Notes: generated by a model not told the origin, from the sequence alone. Shown: positions 25,878 to 34,900, counted from the stretch's first letter. The stretch: 64,000 bases of DNA from Singulisphaera sp. GP187 (GCF_900129635.1 NZ_FSRB01000001.1:372001-436000), one strand, 5' to 3'. Program-made: numbers and translations.

Positions 25878-27203
25878 TCAGCGGGGATCTTCCTGAGCCG
25901 AGGGGGGACGCATCTCTTGAAGGATGGTTCGAATGACCTGCTTTTCCTCAGCGGGCAAGTAGGCATACTCTTGCGTTGTTGTTGCGGGATCGAGCGCCCG
26001 TTCCAGCTCGAGATCCACGATCTGGCGGAGCGGCTGCGGGAGGCCCGCGAAGGCCGGCGAGTCGATCATGTACGAGCAGCGGTAGCGCATGAGCCGGGTG
26101 CTCAGCTCCAGGTCACGGAGCGAATGACCGTTGGAAGCGACGCGGCGCTTGGCCAGGAAGTCGGTTTTGAACGCCTCGGCACCCGTCACGCCGCCCGGGG
26201 GAAGTGGCACCTCGTCGGCGAATAGCAGGTAGCGGACGAGGCCACGCGCCAGCGATTCCAGGTCGGGCTTGATGGCCTCGATGCGGCCGGCGTTTTCCTG
26301 GAGGAGCACCCGCGTGCGATAGGTGGCGGTGACGGCGCGGTTGGTGAATCCAACCTGGTGTTCGTGGAGGAGTTGCGGAAGGAGCTCGCTGGTCGGAATG
26401 GGATAGCGGCCCAGGTCGAACAGCTCGCCCGGCTCCATCGACCGTTGCTTGGCGCCCGACCTGGTTCGCTCGATGAGGATGTTGCCCCAGTGCTGGGAGA
26501 ACCAGGGAGCCCCGGTCACCAGCCAGCCGCCGAAACGCTGGTCCAGGGGCACGCCGTGCCCGCTCAGGTCGCGCCGGAACGCTTTTTCACCGCCGCCCGT
26601 GATGCTCGGCACGACCGATTCGATCACGAGTTGCGGGATCTCGTCCATTTGCGGCGTCGCGTGGCAGGTCAAACAGGACGCGATCCGCTGGATCCGCGGC
26701 GCCTTCCCGGCGGCCGTCGGGCGGCCGAAGATGGAGAAAATGGGGCCGAGTGCGGGGTCGATCGAGACGACTTCGATCTGGCCACCCGGCACGAAGCCGA
26801 CATAGGTATCATCGTTGAAGTAAAGCGCCCGCGGTCGTCGAGGCGAGATGATCGTTTTCTGGAAGCTCGTCGCCGAGGTCACCAGCATCTGCGAGGAAAC
26901 GGGGATCTCGAGCGCACCCAGCACGCTCCGGAGCAACGTGAGCTCGTCTCCGGCCTCCAGAGTGATCCGGCCCGCGTCGAGGTCGGCCTTGAATCGACTG
27001 AAGCGATCGCGCGTGGGCCGCGTGTCGTAGCCGTGGACGGGATTGTTGACACCGAACACGAGCGGTTCCGCCGCGCCAACGGGTGGCTTGAGAGCGTCCG
27101 CACCCAGCAGGGCGAACACGAAGACGAGCACGAGCATGGAGGACCGTCCCCACGAGGTCACGATGCTCCGCGGCTTCCAACGAACGCTTGCTGGCTGGAT
27201 CAT
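25878..27203 (-). CDS. Secreted mono-heme c-type protein, planctomycete family
   Basis: 441 residues from ATG 27203 (preceded by aaggaa). A hydrophobic signal (MLVLVFVFALLGADAL, ~residues 23-45) follows a basic N-terminus. A single CxxCH (IASCLTCHATPQ) lies at about residue 177. SITGGGEKAFRRDLSGHGVP and RFGGWLVTG are conserved-looking patches. It has no recognised enzyme motif, and the C-terminal third is helical and rich in Arg and Leu. A periplasmic electron-transfer or heme-dependent enzyme of unknown substrate. A terminator separates it from the rhodanese gene upstream. Confidence 0.75.
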   Translation of the reverse strand: MIQPASVRWKPRSIVTSWGRSSMLVLVFVFALLGADALKPPVGAAEPLVFGVNNPVHGYDTRPTRDRFSRFKADLDAGRITLEAGDELTLLRSVLGALEIPVSSQMLVTSATSFQKTIISPRRPRALYFNDDTYVGFVPGGQIEVVSIDPALGPIFSIFGRPTAAGKAPRIQRIASCLTCHATPQMDEIPQLVIESVVPSITGGGEKAFRRDLSGHGVPLDQRFGGWLVTGAPWFSQHWGNILIERTRSGAKQRSMEPGELFDLGRYPIPTSELLPQLLHEHQVGFTNRAVTATYRTRVLLQENAGRIEAIKPDLESLARGLVRYLLFADEVPLPPGGVTGAEAFKTDFLAKRRVASNGHSLRDLELSTRLMRYRCSYMIDSPAFAGLPQPLRQIVDLELERALDPATTTQEYAYLPAEEKQVIRTILQEMRPPSAQEDPR

Positions 27204-27305
27204 GCCGTTCCTTTTCGAAGCGAATCGGCTCGAATCGGGAGCCGTGATGAGGCCAGCCAGCCGGCTGGCCGGGCCGGGGGATGGAGTAGTGAGCTGACCA
27301 AGCGA

Positions 27306-27335
27306 AACCGGGCAGCCGAAGTCGGCTGCCCGGTT
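27306..27335 (-). terminator. Hairpin terminator after the rhodanese gene
   Basis: Stem aaccgggcagccga / tcggctgcccggtt (14 bp) with a 2-base loop, followed in the leftward direction by tcgct. It lies 49 bases downstream of the rhodanese stop. The stem is symmetrical and could work both ways. Confidence 0.7.
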
Positions 27336-27383
27336 GTTCCCACTCGGAGGGTCAACGTAGGGTGAGCTGGTTCAAAGCTGCTG

Positions 27384-27779
27384 TTACTTCGCGGTTTCAA
27401 CCGTGGCGCCCGCGGCCTTCCAGCCGAAGATGCCCTTGGAGTAATGCTTGATGTTGGTATACCCCAGTTCCTTGGCGACGCGGGCCGCCGAGCGATAGGC
27501 GGTGCAGCGCTCGTTCGCGCAGTAGGCGACGATCAGGGAGGACTTGTCGGCCGGCAGCTTGGCGGCGAGGTCCTTTTCCGCCTTCTCGAAATCGATCGCG
27601 GTGGGGATGTGGCCCGCCTTGTACGAGTCCGTTCCGTTCGCGTCGAGCAGGGTCACCTTCTTGGCCTCAACGGCCGTCACCAGCTCGTCATGGGTGATGT
27701 CGGGGTAGGTCGGATCGGCGGCCTGAACGGTTCCGGCTCCGAGGACCAGGGCAACGGCCAGCGCAAAAACATGTCGCAT
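27384..27779 (-). CDS. Secreted rhodanese-domain protein
   Basis: 131 residues from ATG 27779 (aaggag ribosome site 5-6 bases away; the TTG just before is unlikely). Signal peptide MRHVFALAVALVLGAGTVQA with an AxA-like cleavage site. A single rhodanese domain: DITHDELVTAVEAKKVTLLD, the conserved GHIPTAID, and the active-site loop YCANERCTAYRSA with Cys as sulfur carrier. A periplasmic sulfurtransferase or redox protein; the substrate is unknown. Confidence 0.88.
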   Translation of the reverse strand: MRHVFALAVALVLGAGTVQAADPTYPDITHDELVTAVEAKKVTLLDANGTDSYKAGHIPTAIDFEKAEKDLAAKLPADKSSLIVAYCANERCTAYRSAARVAKELGYTNIKHYSKGIFGWKAAGATVETAK

Positions 27780-27860
27780 CAAACTCTCCTTGGGTTGAGA
27801 ATCTTCCCTAACGTAAAGGGAAAGGGCGTGGGGGACGAACGGGATGACACGAGGAACGCG

Positions 27861-28556
27861 CTAACGCTGAACCTCCAGGCGAGTGGCTGCGAGGAGCGGC
27901 CGGCCGTTCTCGGTATGCATGGTCCCTTCGGCAAGGACCTGTAAGGGAGTGCGGCCGCATCCTTGTTTGCGATTGAAATCACGGCGGACCGCATTGTCGT
28001 CCAGGAAGAGCGTTTCCTCATGCCCCTCTTCGTGAATGCGAACCGCCGGCTGACATTTCTCGGTCTGATGTAGGGTGCAATGGACGCACACGACCACCCC
28101 CCGGAGCGAGACCTGCGTCGCCCCTGGCAACCTTGATTCCAGGCTGCCGGACGAAAGGGGGACGTTGTTGACCCCGTGAGGTTTTGAGGCGAACCATTGG
28201 GAGACGAGTGCGAATGACAGCAGAACGCCCGCGGCGATTCCGGCCGCCAGCCGCCCGTACTTGCGCCGCGCCGGCGGCTCGAGGGCGAACGGGCGCGGGG
28301 GTGTCGACGCTTCCACCGCGGCCCCCTCGTCCGACGGGGCGTTGAGCCGGGACTGAACGCCTTGCCAGAACGCCTCGGGGGCTCGATGCGGCGCCAACTC
28401 TTGGGCCAAGAGATCCGAGAGCATCAGATGTTCACGCACGTCGCGGAATCGGTCCGGATCAGACTCGAGTTCCCGCCGCAGCTCCCCGGCGTCCGCTTCG
28501 GAAAGGGACCCATCGAGCAGTTGGCCGAGCAGTTCGTGGTAACGCGCCCCGGTCAT
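27861..28556 (-). CDS. Anti-sigma factor, membrane-anchored
   Basis: 231 residues from ATG 28556 (MTGARYHELLGQLLDGSLSE), overlapping the sigma gene stop by 4 bases. The N-terminal ~90 residues resemble planctomycete anti-sigma domains (L..LLDG.L...D...L...L...P). One TM helix lies at about residues 108-128 (LAAGIAAGVLLSFALVSQWF), followed by an extracytoplasmic domain with paired cysteines (VCVHCTLHQTEKC) that could sense redox or metal. It probably holds the sigma factor at the membrane. Confidence 0.8.
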   Translation of the reverse strand: MTGARYHELLGQLLDGSLSEADAGELRRELESDPDRFRDVREHLMLSDLLAQELAPHRAPEAFWQGVQSRLNAPSDEGAAVEASTPPRPFALEPPARRKYGRLAAGIAAGVLLSFALVSQWFASKPHGVNNVPLSSGSLESRLPGATQVSLRGVVVCVHCTLHQTEKCQPAVRIHEEGHEETLFLDDNAVRRDFNRKQGCGRTPLQVLAEGTMHTENGRPLLAATRLEVQR

Positions 28557-29158
28557 GACCACATTTCCCCCATCTTGCGCTCGACACAACCCTTCACGAG
28601 CAGCCGGAGGCGGAGGAGCCTCTGACGCAGGGTGTCGGCACGCGTCTGCATTCGCGTGGCCATCGTCTCGGCGAGCTCGCCCTCGGCGTAGCGCCTGAGG
28701 AGTAACTCTCTGCCGGCTTCCGGCAATTCTTGCAAGCAAGACCGCAACGCCTCGAGCCATTCCGCCGTGGGCGTCGCCGAATCCGGTTCCGGCTCCGCCC
28801 GGTCGATCAGGAAATCAGCCAGCCCGCCCGCGAGCAGGCGGGTTCGCCGTCCGGCCTTGCGACGTTCGTTGGCGGCGAGATGTCGTGCAATTCCCCGCAG
28901 CCAGCGTCCGGCGTCACGGCTGGGATCCCACTCGTCGAGCTTACGGTAGGCAATGAGGAACGTCTCTTGAGCGAGGTCATCCACCCCGGCCTCGTTCACC
29001 CCGAGCGCACGGATGAAGGCACGGACCCCGGCCTGATAGTCTCGCACCAGCGTCTCGAGCGTGGCCACGCGAACGTCGCCCAGCGCGAGCGGATTTGACC
29101 GCGATGTCAGGCCAACCCCAGTCGACGTTTCCGGTGTGCAGACGGGTCTCGGTGGCAA
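28553..29158 (-). CDS. ECF RNA polymerase sigma factor
   Basis: 201 residues from 29158 (a GTG at VATLETLVRD is also plausible, which would trim ~30 residues). Region 2: LVRDYQAGVRAFIRALG, DDLAQETFLIAYRKLDEW, RWLRGIARHLAANERRK. Region 4: LQELPEAGRELLLRRYAEGE, then a helix-turn-helix-like ETMATRMQTRADTLRQRL. It matches planctomycete ECF groups. Coupled to the anti-sigma gene, so the pair forms a signalling module. Confidence 0.88.
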   Translation of the reverse strand: MPPRPVCTPETSTGVGLTSRSNPLALGDVRVATLETLVRDYQAGVRAFIRALGVNEAGVDDLAQETFLIAYRKLDEWDPSRDAGRWLRGIARHLAANERRKAGRRTRLLAGGLADFLIDRAEPEPDSATPTAEWLEALRSCLQELPEAGRELLLRRYAEGELAETMATRMQTRADTLRQRLLRLRLLVKGCVERKMGEMWS

Positions 29159-29639
29159 CTCGGTCCTCCGGAATGCCTTCCGGTCAGCAACTCCTTGCCT
29201 GGCTTTGGAGTTGCGTCGCAGCTCAATCCTCTTGCTACGGAGCAGGGGACACGGCTCGGAACAGGTCCATTCCTGGGGCTCGGCTCGACATCACTCATGA
29301 CAACCCGATATTGTCGCGAGCCGATCGGGTGTGACAAAAAAAAGCGCAAAAACAAAAAAGGAACGGGAGCCCGACGAGCCTCGGAAACCCTCTGTGTTCC
29401 CCCGGTGTCGGCTTCTACCCTTCTCCCCCTGGGACCGCGGGCGTCCCGCCCGCATTTCGATTCAATTCAATGAGAATTCGATTCCATTGAAGAGCGAGTG
29501 GGACGCCCGCGGTCCCAAAGGAGGGGGGAGGGAGGGGTTGGCTGGTACGCAGGGAAGGCACGTCAGGCCCGTGCTTGGCGATGGACCTGAACGCGATCCC
29601 TACCACCCCATGAGGGCGGCAAGCCGAACGTCCACGGGA
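29159..29639. other. Intergenic region upstream of the ECF pair
   Basis: 480 bases. It holds the likely sigma-gene promoter and the palindromic repeat at 29428-29517. A poly-A run (gacaaaaaaaagcgcaaaaac) occurs near 29334. No gene or RNA seen. Confidence 0.45.
29428..29517. repeat. Complete 'CCCTGGGACCGCGGGCG' palindromic repeat
   Basis: Left arm cctgggaccgcgggcgtcccgcccgc and right arm gtgggacgcccgcggtccca are inverted around an AT-rich loop (attcgattcaattcaatgag...). Same family as 25733-25833 with a different loop. Confidence 0.8.
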
Positions 29640-30035
29640 TCAGGCCGTGACGCCTTCGCGCTCGAGCCGTTCCAGCTCGGCATGGCTCCGGTCCATTCGG
29701 TCGAACGTCCCTTGATCGAGGGATCGGGGATGGCTGAAGCGATCGCGCAGTTCGTTCGCGCTCACCTTGGACGCTTCTTTGAGGCTATGGCGGCTTTCCG
29801 GGGTCGCGAGGTTGGCCGCGACCGCTCCGAGTTCGGTCCCGCCGGACCCGCCGGGCCCCAGCTCGATTCCGCTGAGTGTGCACATGCTCCTGAATTTATC
29901 TTCGCCAACAAGGTTGTGAATCGCGGCGAGCGACACTGCAAAATCCTGGCGGTGCTTTAGATATTCTTTCTTCTTCCGACCACTGGCCTGATGCAAAGAC
30001 TCGGAATGATCGGCGGATCCTGCCGGCTGGTCCAT
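29640..30035 (-). CDS. Hypothetical protein
   Basis: 131 residues, mostly hydrophilic and helical: RKKKEYLKHRQDFAVSLAAI, then KFRSMCTLSGIELGPGGSGG and KVSANELRDRFSHPRS. No known motif, no signal, no TM helix. Base use is consistent with coding, but there are no informative neighbours. The family is not recognised. Confidence 0.45.
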   Translation of the reverse strand: MDQPAGSADHSESLHQASGRKKKEYLKHRQDFAVSLAAIHNLVGEDKFRSMCTLSGIELGPGGSGGTELGAVAANLATPESRHSLKEASKVSANELRDRFSHPRSLDQGTFDRMDRSHAELERLEREGVTA

Positions 30036-30463
30036 GTCGGAATTCCCTACGGTTTGGGCGTTGTGGGTGGTCAGTCAGTGGCCTTGCCCCCGTGGCAAGG
30101 TTTTTCGGTTTGGCTCATCGGTGTGACCCCGTCAAGTATAGGGGATTGTTTTCCATTGTCCCAGTCGACAATCGCCGGGAATCTCCCTGAGTCGGTGCCG
30201 GCGTCTCGCGTTGTGGCGAATCGTCATCGCCGGCGCGCCAGTCCGAACTAGCCTATAAAGAGACAAAGTTCGTGATTCGGGCATGTGTTCTGGCGATGGA
30301 GCCGTACCAGGGCCGGGGCGATGCGAACGCTCGGCTGGGGTGTCTGGGAAGGCTTGAGAGTTGGGTGATTCTCGGAGACCTGGGATAGGGCCTATTTGGA
30401 CAGTGGTCAGAGCCCCGCCGTCGCGACGGAGCGCCGAGGTGGGGGAGGGGCCATATCAAATGA
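30036..30463. other. Gene-poor stretch
   Basis: 428 bases with only short, unconvincing frames on both strands. No repeat, RNA fold or terminator that I can support. Confidence 0.4.
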
Positions 30464-30946
30464 TCATGGCGTTTCGTAAAACACGAAAAGGGTCGTTACG
30501 ATCCACCCGCACCCGAGTGTTATTCCAAGACGATCGATCCACCCCGGTTCTTTCCTTATGGCCCCCGCCAGCCAAAATAGGAACCAGGTCGTCAGTACAG
30601 GTATTCCACTCAACGCGGCGATGTCGGGTAGCTCGCCAGCGATTTCGACGAGTAATCGGTTGAGAGACGGCTTGTGTTTTGGTAGGCCGGAAACGAATGC
30701 GAACGCGATAAATGTTGCAACGCTCGCAACAACTGACATGCATGACAGAAATCCAGCTTGCCTCATCGTTCGTTGACGGTTCGGATGCGGGGGTCGGAAC
30801 CGGATCGGATAATACGCAAGGGTTAATGCCAACATAACCGGGGAGAGGTAGGCCGAGAACGAGAATACCGTCCCGAGAGGCGTGACGACGTGATTACTGA
30901 ACTGGTAGCCCCACAGCCCAACCGCCGTCGCTGCGACGAGGATCAT
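30464..30946 (-). CDS. Membrane protein with a disturbed N-terminus
   Basis: 160 residues with four hydrophobic stretches (MILVAATAVGLWGYQFS, VFSFSAYLSPVMLALTLAYY, FLSCMSVVASVATFIAFAFVS, GITLGCGWIVTTLFVFY). Planctomycete proteins often open with 'RRFRL.DGMILVAATAVGL'. Upstream of the present ATG the sequence encodes RRCRPFNLGDGMI in another frame, cut off by a 19-bp tandem duplication at 30941-30977. The current start is thus probably an internal Met of a longer ancestral protein. Function unknown. Confidence 0.55.
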   Translation of the reverse strand: MILVAATAVGLWGYQFSNHVVTPLGTVFSFSAYLSPVMLALTLAYYPIRFRPPHPNRQRTMRQAGFLSCMSVVASVATFIAFAFVSGLPKHKPSLNRLLVEIAGELPDIAALSGIPVLTTWFLFWLAGAIRKEPGWIDRLGITLGCGWIVTTLFVFYETP

Positions 30947-30977
30947 CCCATCGCCCAGGGATCATCCCATCGCCCAG
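30941..30977. repeat. 19-bp tandem duplication at the start of a membrane-protein gene
   Basis: gatcatcccatcgcccagg occurs twice in direct succession (second copy differs only in its last base). 19 is not a multiple of three, so the event shifts the frame between the upstream leader and MILVAAT. Confidence 0.85.
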
Positions 30978-30980
30978 ATT

Positions 30981-31765
30981 GAACGGGCGGCACCGTCTTG
31001 AGTCGATTGGCATGTTGAGTTCCTCATTCCTGAGGCGGTCGCCGTCGGCATTCTCACGGGCTTAGGCTGACGCTTTGGAAAAGTCGAAGGAATTGGGTGG
31101 CGATCCAGAATTGAACGGTGGGGTCTGAACCACGTGCGGGGAAGTCGTGTCAGAGAGAACGGACGAGGCGAAACACGGCCTGAGGTGCCCCGATGCCTCA
31201 CGAGACGAGTCCTCTTCTTTCACTGATCCTCCCGTCCGTAAGCTCATGTGGATCGAGACTCGGCCTTTCGTTCCGGCTGCTTTGTTCGCGGACCGCTTGC
31301 CACCGCCAAGACCATATCTCAGCCTCTCCCCATTCGTTCCACAGCGACAAGCATAAACGAAGGGCCTGCGAGAAGTTCATCGATCGTGGATGGACGTTTG
31401 ATGGCGGTCCAATCTGCCCGGATTGTCGCAAGGGGCAGCAGGGAGATTCGCCCGATCCAAACGCGGTCGCCCGCTCACAGGAAAGCTAGGCAGGAAGCCC
31501 ACTTTTCAGAGGTGGGAGGAATGCTGCGAGCTCGTGCATGTGCGTGTGTTTATTTGTAGATATGCCCTGTTTTTAGGTCTGGCCTGTGAGTGGCCAAGCA
31601 ACCATCCTACGTCGGGTTGGACCAGGGAAGTGAGGCTAACCCAGCGAGGTCCCGGATGGTTGGGGGAGTCGGGTGAAGCGAGGCTGAACTCGCAACGAGT
31701 GATCTCATTCCGTAGTGAAATCGACCATCGATCTCATACCGAGGGCCGGCACTCTCCGAGCCATC
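30981..31765. other. Gene-poor stretch with weak coding relics
   Basis: 785 bases. On the plus strand, a frame ending at 31489 finishes with CEKFIDRGWTFDGGPICPDC and RKGQQGDSPDPN, which looks like the end of a small zinc-ribbon-like protein, but its upstream part is not protein-like and no start is convincing. No tRNA, repeat or terminator seen. Confidence 0.35.
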
Positions 31766-32014
31766 TTAGACCCCTGGGTCGTCGTCCGGCTTCCTCGATG
31801 GAGCCCGATTCGATCTTGTCGTCCACGTCATGCCGAAGAAAACGACCGAGACGGTGCCGCAGAGGAGGAGTACGACGTTGTAGGTGGTCGGCGTCATCCA
31901 CGCCTGACCGAAGAACGAATAGTAAGTGGGGCTTGATCGTTCGAACCTTTGCCCAAGGAGCACAAGAAGGGTGGTGGCAAGCCAGAAGTTGGCAGCAACG
32001 AAGTACCTTGTCAT
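31766..32014 (-). CDS. Small two-TM membrane protein
   Basis: 82 residues from ATG 32014 (MTRYFVAANFWLATTLLVLL). Two hydrophobic helices (FWLATTLLVLLGQ and VVLLLCGTVSVVFFGMTW), an aromatic segment between them (YYSFFGQAWMTPTTY) and a charged tail (RSNRAPSRKPDDD). An in-frame GTG at 32077 would add 21 unlikely residues. Family not recognised. Confidence 0.6.
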   Translation of the reverse strand: MTRYFVAANFWLATTLLVLLGQRFERSSPTYYSFFGQAWMTPTTYNVVLLLCGTVSVVFFGMTWTTRSNRAPSRKPDDDPGV

Positions 32015-32336
32015 GTGCGTCCCCTCGGTTGGCGATCTCAAATCGCTTGGTAGGCGCGTATTCGTCGACGGTCCCACAAGATTTCAATGATGCCCTTCGC
32101 TTCATCATGTCGGATTAACAAGCTGAGACCAATTGTGCGTGCAGGACGCCGTTTGCTGCACCCCAGCTTCGAATCAGCGACTCATCGTTCTCAGGCCGAC
32201 GTAGGTTGAAGAAGCGAAATTGGGGGAAGACTCGACGACGGCAGGGGGACCGAAAGGACGCTCACCTGGCGACATGCGATCCTTTGTCTCGGAAATCTCA
32301 GAAAAGGAGTTCGCCTCGGCGGGACCTGAAGGGCCG
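32015..32336. other. Intergenic, nothing recognised
   Basis: 322 bases; only short frames on both strands. No RNA or repeat identified. Confidence 0.4.
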
Positions 32337-32612
32337 CTACTTCGACGCGACGGGCGAGGCCTTCGAGATTTTTCCCATGTGCTGGAGATAGCAAAGGGCG
32401 AAGAGGACCCCGAGGGTTGCGAGCTGGAGAATCAAAAATACCCCCTTGAAGCACAAGAGGGCATGCACCACGAACATAAACAGCCCTGCACGGTTGGCGG
32501 AGAGGGCTTTTTCATCCATGGGCAGGGTTGAGCGGAGCCACAGAGAGAAGCCCGCGATGATGACCGCGTCGACAACCGCTAGGCCGAGGATGATCAGCGT
32601 CTGGATTTCCAT
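32337..32612 (-). CDS. Small three-TM membrane protein
   Basis: 91 residues from ATG 32612, preceded by aaaggacaccc. Hydrophobic helices IQTLIILGLAVVDAVIIAGFS, LFMFVVHALLCFKGVFLIL and LATLGVLFALCYLQHMG are separated by a short charged loop (LRSTLPMDEKALSANRA). No recognised family. Confidence 0.62.
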   Translation of the reverse strand: MEIQTLIILGLAVVDAVIIAGFSLWLRSTLPMDEKALSANRAGLFMFVVHALLCFKGVFLILQLATLGVLFALCYLQHMGKISKASPVASK

Positions 32613-32648
32613 TGGGTGTCCTTTCGACTCAGCATCGGAACCAAGCCC

Positions 32649-32948
32649 TCAAACTCGGCTGATCATAAAGCCGATTCGTTGTGAAGGAGCCGAGCGATGC
32701 GTGGGTGAACTGTCCTCCTGACGGGAGAACAGTACCGGAAAATCTGTTCTCCGACGGAAGCTAAACCCTCGGCGGCGACCGATGCGTTCGAGCTTGCATC
32801 TCCTCCGACTCAAGACACTCGGCTTCTCAAAGTAACCATAATGTCGCTTGGCCCATCCTCGCCGATAAACGAGGCGAACCGATTTGTTGAAGCGTCGAAG
32901 TGCCTCAGACAAAAGTTCTCTGTCCCCGATCTCGATTCTAACGGACAT
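32649..32948 (-). CDS. rpsU: bS21-like ribosomal protein
   Basis: 99 residues. The first ~60 match bS21: SVRIEIGDRELLSEALRRFN, then KSVR...RRGWAKRHYGYFEKPSVLSRRRCKLERIGRRR, with the conserved ALRRF.K and (Y/F)EKPS.RRR pattern. The last ~38 residues (FSFRRRTDFPVLFSRQEDSS...) are not bS21-like and make it longer than the usual ~60-75, so the true end may have been lost by a frameshift. tRNA-Lys lies upstream on the same strand. Confidence 0.65.
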   Translation of the reverse strand: MSVRIEIGDRELLSEALRRFNKSVRLVYRRGWAKRHYGYFEKPSVLSRRRCKLERIGRRRGFSFRRRTDFPVLFSRQEDSSPTHRSAPSQRIGFMISRV

Positions 32949-33024
32949 GAATGGCGTCTTAGCGGCTGACGCAACGCCGGTCTTAACGTCTTGCTTCTAG
33001 GCGATTGAGAGCAATCAACGAAGA

Positions 33025-33051
33025 AAGCCCGCCTCATGATGAGACGGGCTT
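33025..33051 (-). terminator. Terminator of tRNA-Lys
   Basis: In the leftward direction: aagcccg - loop - cgggctt followed by tcttcg. It lies 5 bases past the tRNA 3' end. Confidence 0.75.
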
Positions 33052-33056
33052 CAAAA

Positions 33057-33129
<73 letters not shown>

Positions 33130-33317
33130 GGCCCTCGTTGCTGGCCGAGAGGAGGATTATGCCACAGGGTGATCGCGATTACAAGACCCTGGTGCAGACT
33201 TTCTCAGACAATCTCAGTCGACGGTTGAAATTGTTTATTTAAGCGAAAAGCGAGCTTTAAAAATGCCGTGTTCGCCCTGTCCTGGGCCACTGAGCGGGAC
33301 TGAGGCGGCAAAAGATT

Positions 33318-33349
33318 GGGGCGGAGCCTCCGGTGGAGGGCCCCGCCCC
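33318..33349 (-). terminator. Terminator of the uronate isomerase-like gene
   Basis: Leftward: ggggcgg ... ccgcccc stem, followed by aatcttttgcc. It lies 25 bases past the stop at 33374. Confidence 0.65.
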
Positions 33350-33373
33350 GGGGTCGGTTTGCGGGGTGACGAC

Positions 33374-34675
33374 TCAGGCGGGGCTGAGGTTGAACAGGTC
33401 GCGCGGGGTGTCGTGGAGGATTTGGTGGAGGAGCGCCGGGAGGTCGAATTCCTCGTAGTAGCCCGACGGGACCAGATGAGAGAGGGACGTGGCGATGGCC
33501 TTTTTGACGATTTGGAGTTTGCCGTAGGTCCATTCGACGTGGGAGGCGTCGCTCAGGAACCCGCTGAACTTCGTCATCGGCGCCATCTGTACCCGCATGC
33601 CGAAAATCTTTTCGATCGTGGCCGGGAAGAAGTTGTGGCTCCAGTAGCCCGAGGCGTACACGTTGGGGAACTTTCGGGCCAGGATGGCCGTCTCGTGGGT
33701 CAGGAGGTCGGAGGCCATCATCAGGTCGAACCGCGCGTTGCCGAAGTGGTGGAACACGCGGGTCATCTCGCTCGTCCAATTTTCCTGGAACCGCGGGATG
33801 CTCTTGCCGTCGCAGATGTTGGACTCGGCCCCCACCGTAATCTGGATCGCCTTCTGATGGTCGTGGTGCCAGCCGAGGATTTGCCAGGTGACGAACCGAA
33901 CCAGCACGTCGATGTCCGGGTCGGACAGCGCACCGTTGTTCGCGGCCTGGGTCAGCACGCGCTGGGTCTCGATCGCGTCGGGGGGCAGGAGCCGCTGCTC
34001 GATCGGCAGGTGCGTGTTCGTGAATCGGACCGGCCCGGTGACCGTGCGGTCGAGCCAGTCGCGAACCAGGCGCGACAACCCTTCGGTGGTTGCGGGGCGC
34101 TCGCCGAGGAGTTGGGCGAGGGCTTCGTAGTACGCCCCCTTGGTCGTTTGGCCGGTGGTGACCCCGGGGCTGAACAGGTCGTGGACGTCGAGCCTGAACA
34201 GGACGTTGGCGGGATTCTTGGCGGGGTCTGCGCTCCGGTTCCCGAGGCTGGTCACCACGGTTTCGATATGGCAACGCTCGCCCAGCACGGTGGGGGCCCA
34301 GGTCGGGTCTTGCCCGGTCTTGGCCACGGCGTCGAAGAGGTCGCGGTAGTTCGCCTCGGTCAGGTCCGGGTCGAAGAAGTCGAAGAGGTCGCGGAAGATC
34401 CGGTAGAGGCACCAGGCCGTCGCCGTGTTGCGCATCTTGCGCAGGTACGGGATCGAGCGGCGAACCCGCTCGTCGGCGGGCAATTCCGCGGCGAAGTCGG
34501 CGGCCGGCATCCCGACGGCTCGGAGTTCGGTTTGGACCCAGTGGTAGCTCATCAAGCTCGCCAGGTCGGGCGCATTGGGCTGGTCGCAGCGGATGTGGGT
34601 GTGGGGATCGATGATCGGCGTGTCGGCGATCATTCGTTCAATGCGCTGGGCCAGGCTGGGCTCGCTCGTAAACAT
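33374..34675 (-). CDS. Uronate isomerase-like amidohydrolase-superfamily protein
   Basis: 433 residues. A metal-site PIIDPHTHIRCDQP sits at the N-terminus, and VFHHFGNARFDLMMASDLLT, NVYASGYWSHNFFP and MTKFSGFLSDASHVEWTYGK towards the C-terminus are typical of UxaC-related proteins, where D-glucuronate is isomerised to fructuronate. No other hexuronate genes are nearby. It could also be one of the uncharacterised planctomycete amidohydrolases with the same fold. Single gene with its own terminator. Confidence 0.72.
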   Translation of the reverse strand: MFTSEPSLAQRIERMIADTPIIDPHTHIRCDQPNAPDLASLMSYHWVQTELRAVGMPAADFAAELPADERVRRSIPYLRKMRNTATAWCLYRIFRDLFDFFDPDLTEANYRDLFDAVAKTGQDPTWAPTVLGERCHIETVVTSLGNRSADPAKNPANVLFRLDVHDLFSPGVTTGQTTKGAYYEALAQLLGERPATTEGLSRLVRDWLDRTVTGPVRFTNTHLPIEQRLLPPDAIETQRVLTQAANNGALSDPDIDVLVRFVTWQILGWHHDHQKAIQITVGAESNICDGKSIPRFQENWTSEMTRVFHHFGNARFDLMMASDLLTHETAILARKFPNVYASGYWSHNFFPATIEKIFGMRVQMAPMTKFSGFLSDASHVEWTYGKLQIVKKAIATSLSHLVPSGYYEEFDLPALLHQILHDTPRDLFNLSPA

Positions 34676-34900
34676 CGTTAGCTCGAGGGGTCTGTGCTGT
34701 GCTCGGTCGTTGAGGAGTCGGCGATTCGGTTCGAACGGCTCATCATGAAGCCCGCGCGGAGCACTGTCAATGCGAGCACAGGACGAGCCGAAGCCGTGTC
34801 AGGGCAATTTCCAGGCAATAGGCTCGGCGGGGCGTGTCGGATATAATTGGAAATCGGTGCGGAAATCGACGGTCGACTGGGCCTTACGCAGGATCAGGTC

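Noticed and set aside
31423..32118. 231-codon plus-strand frame in the gene-poor region
   Set aside because: No motif, irregular composition, and it overlaps the more convincing small membrane protein on the other strand.
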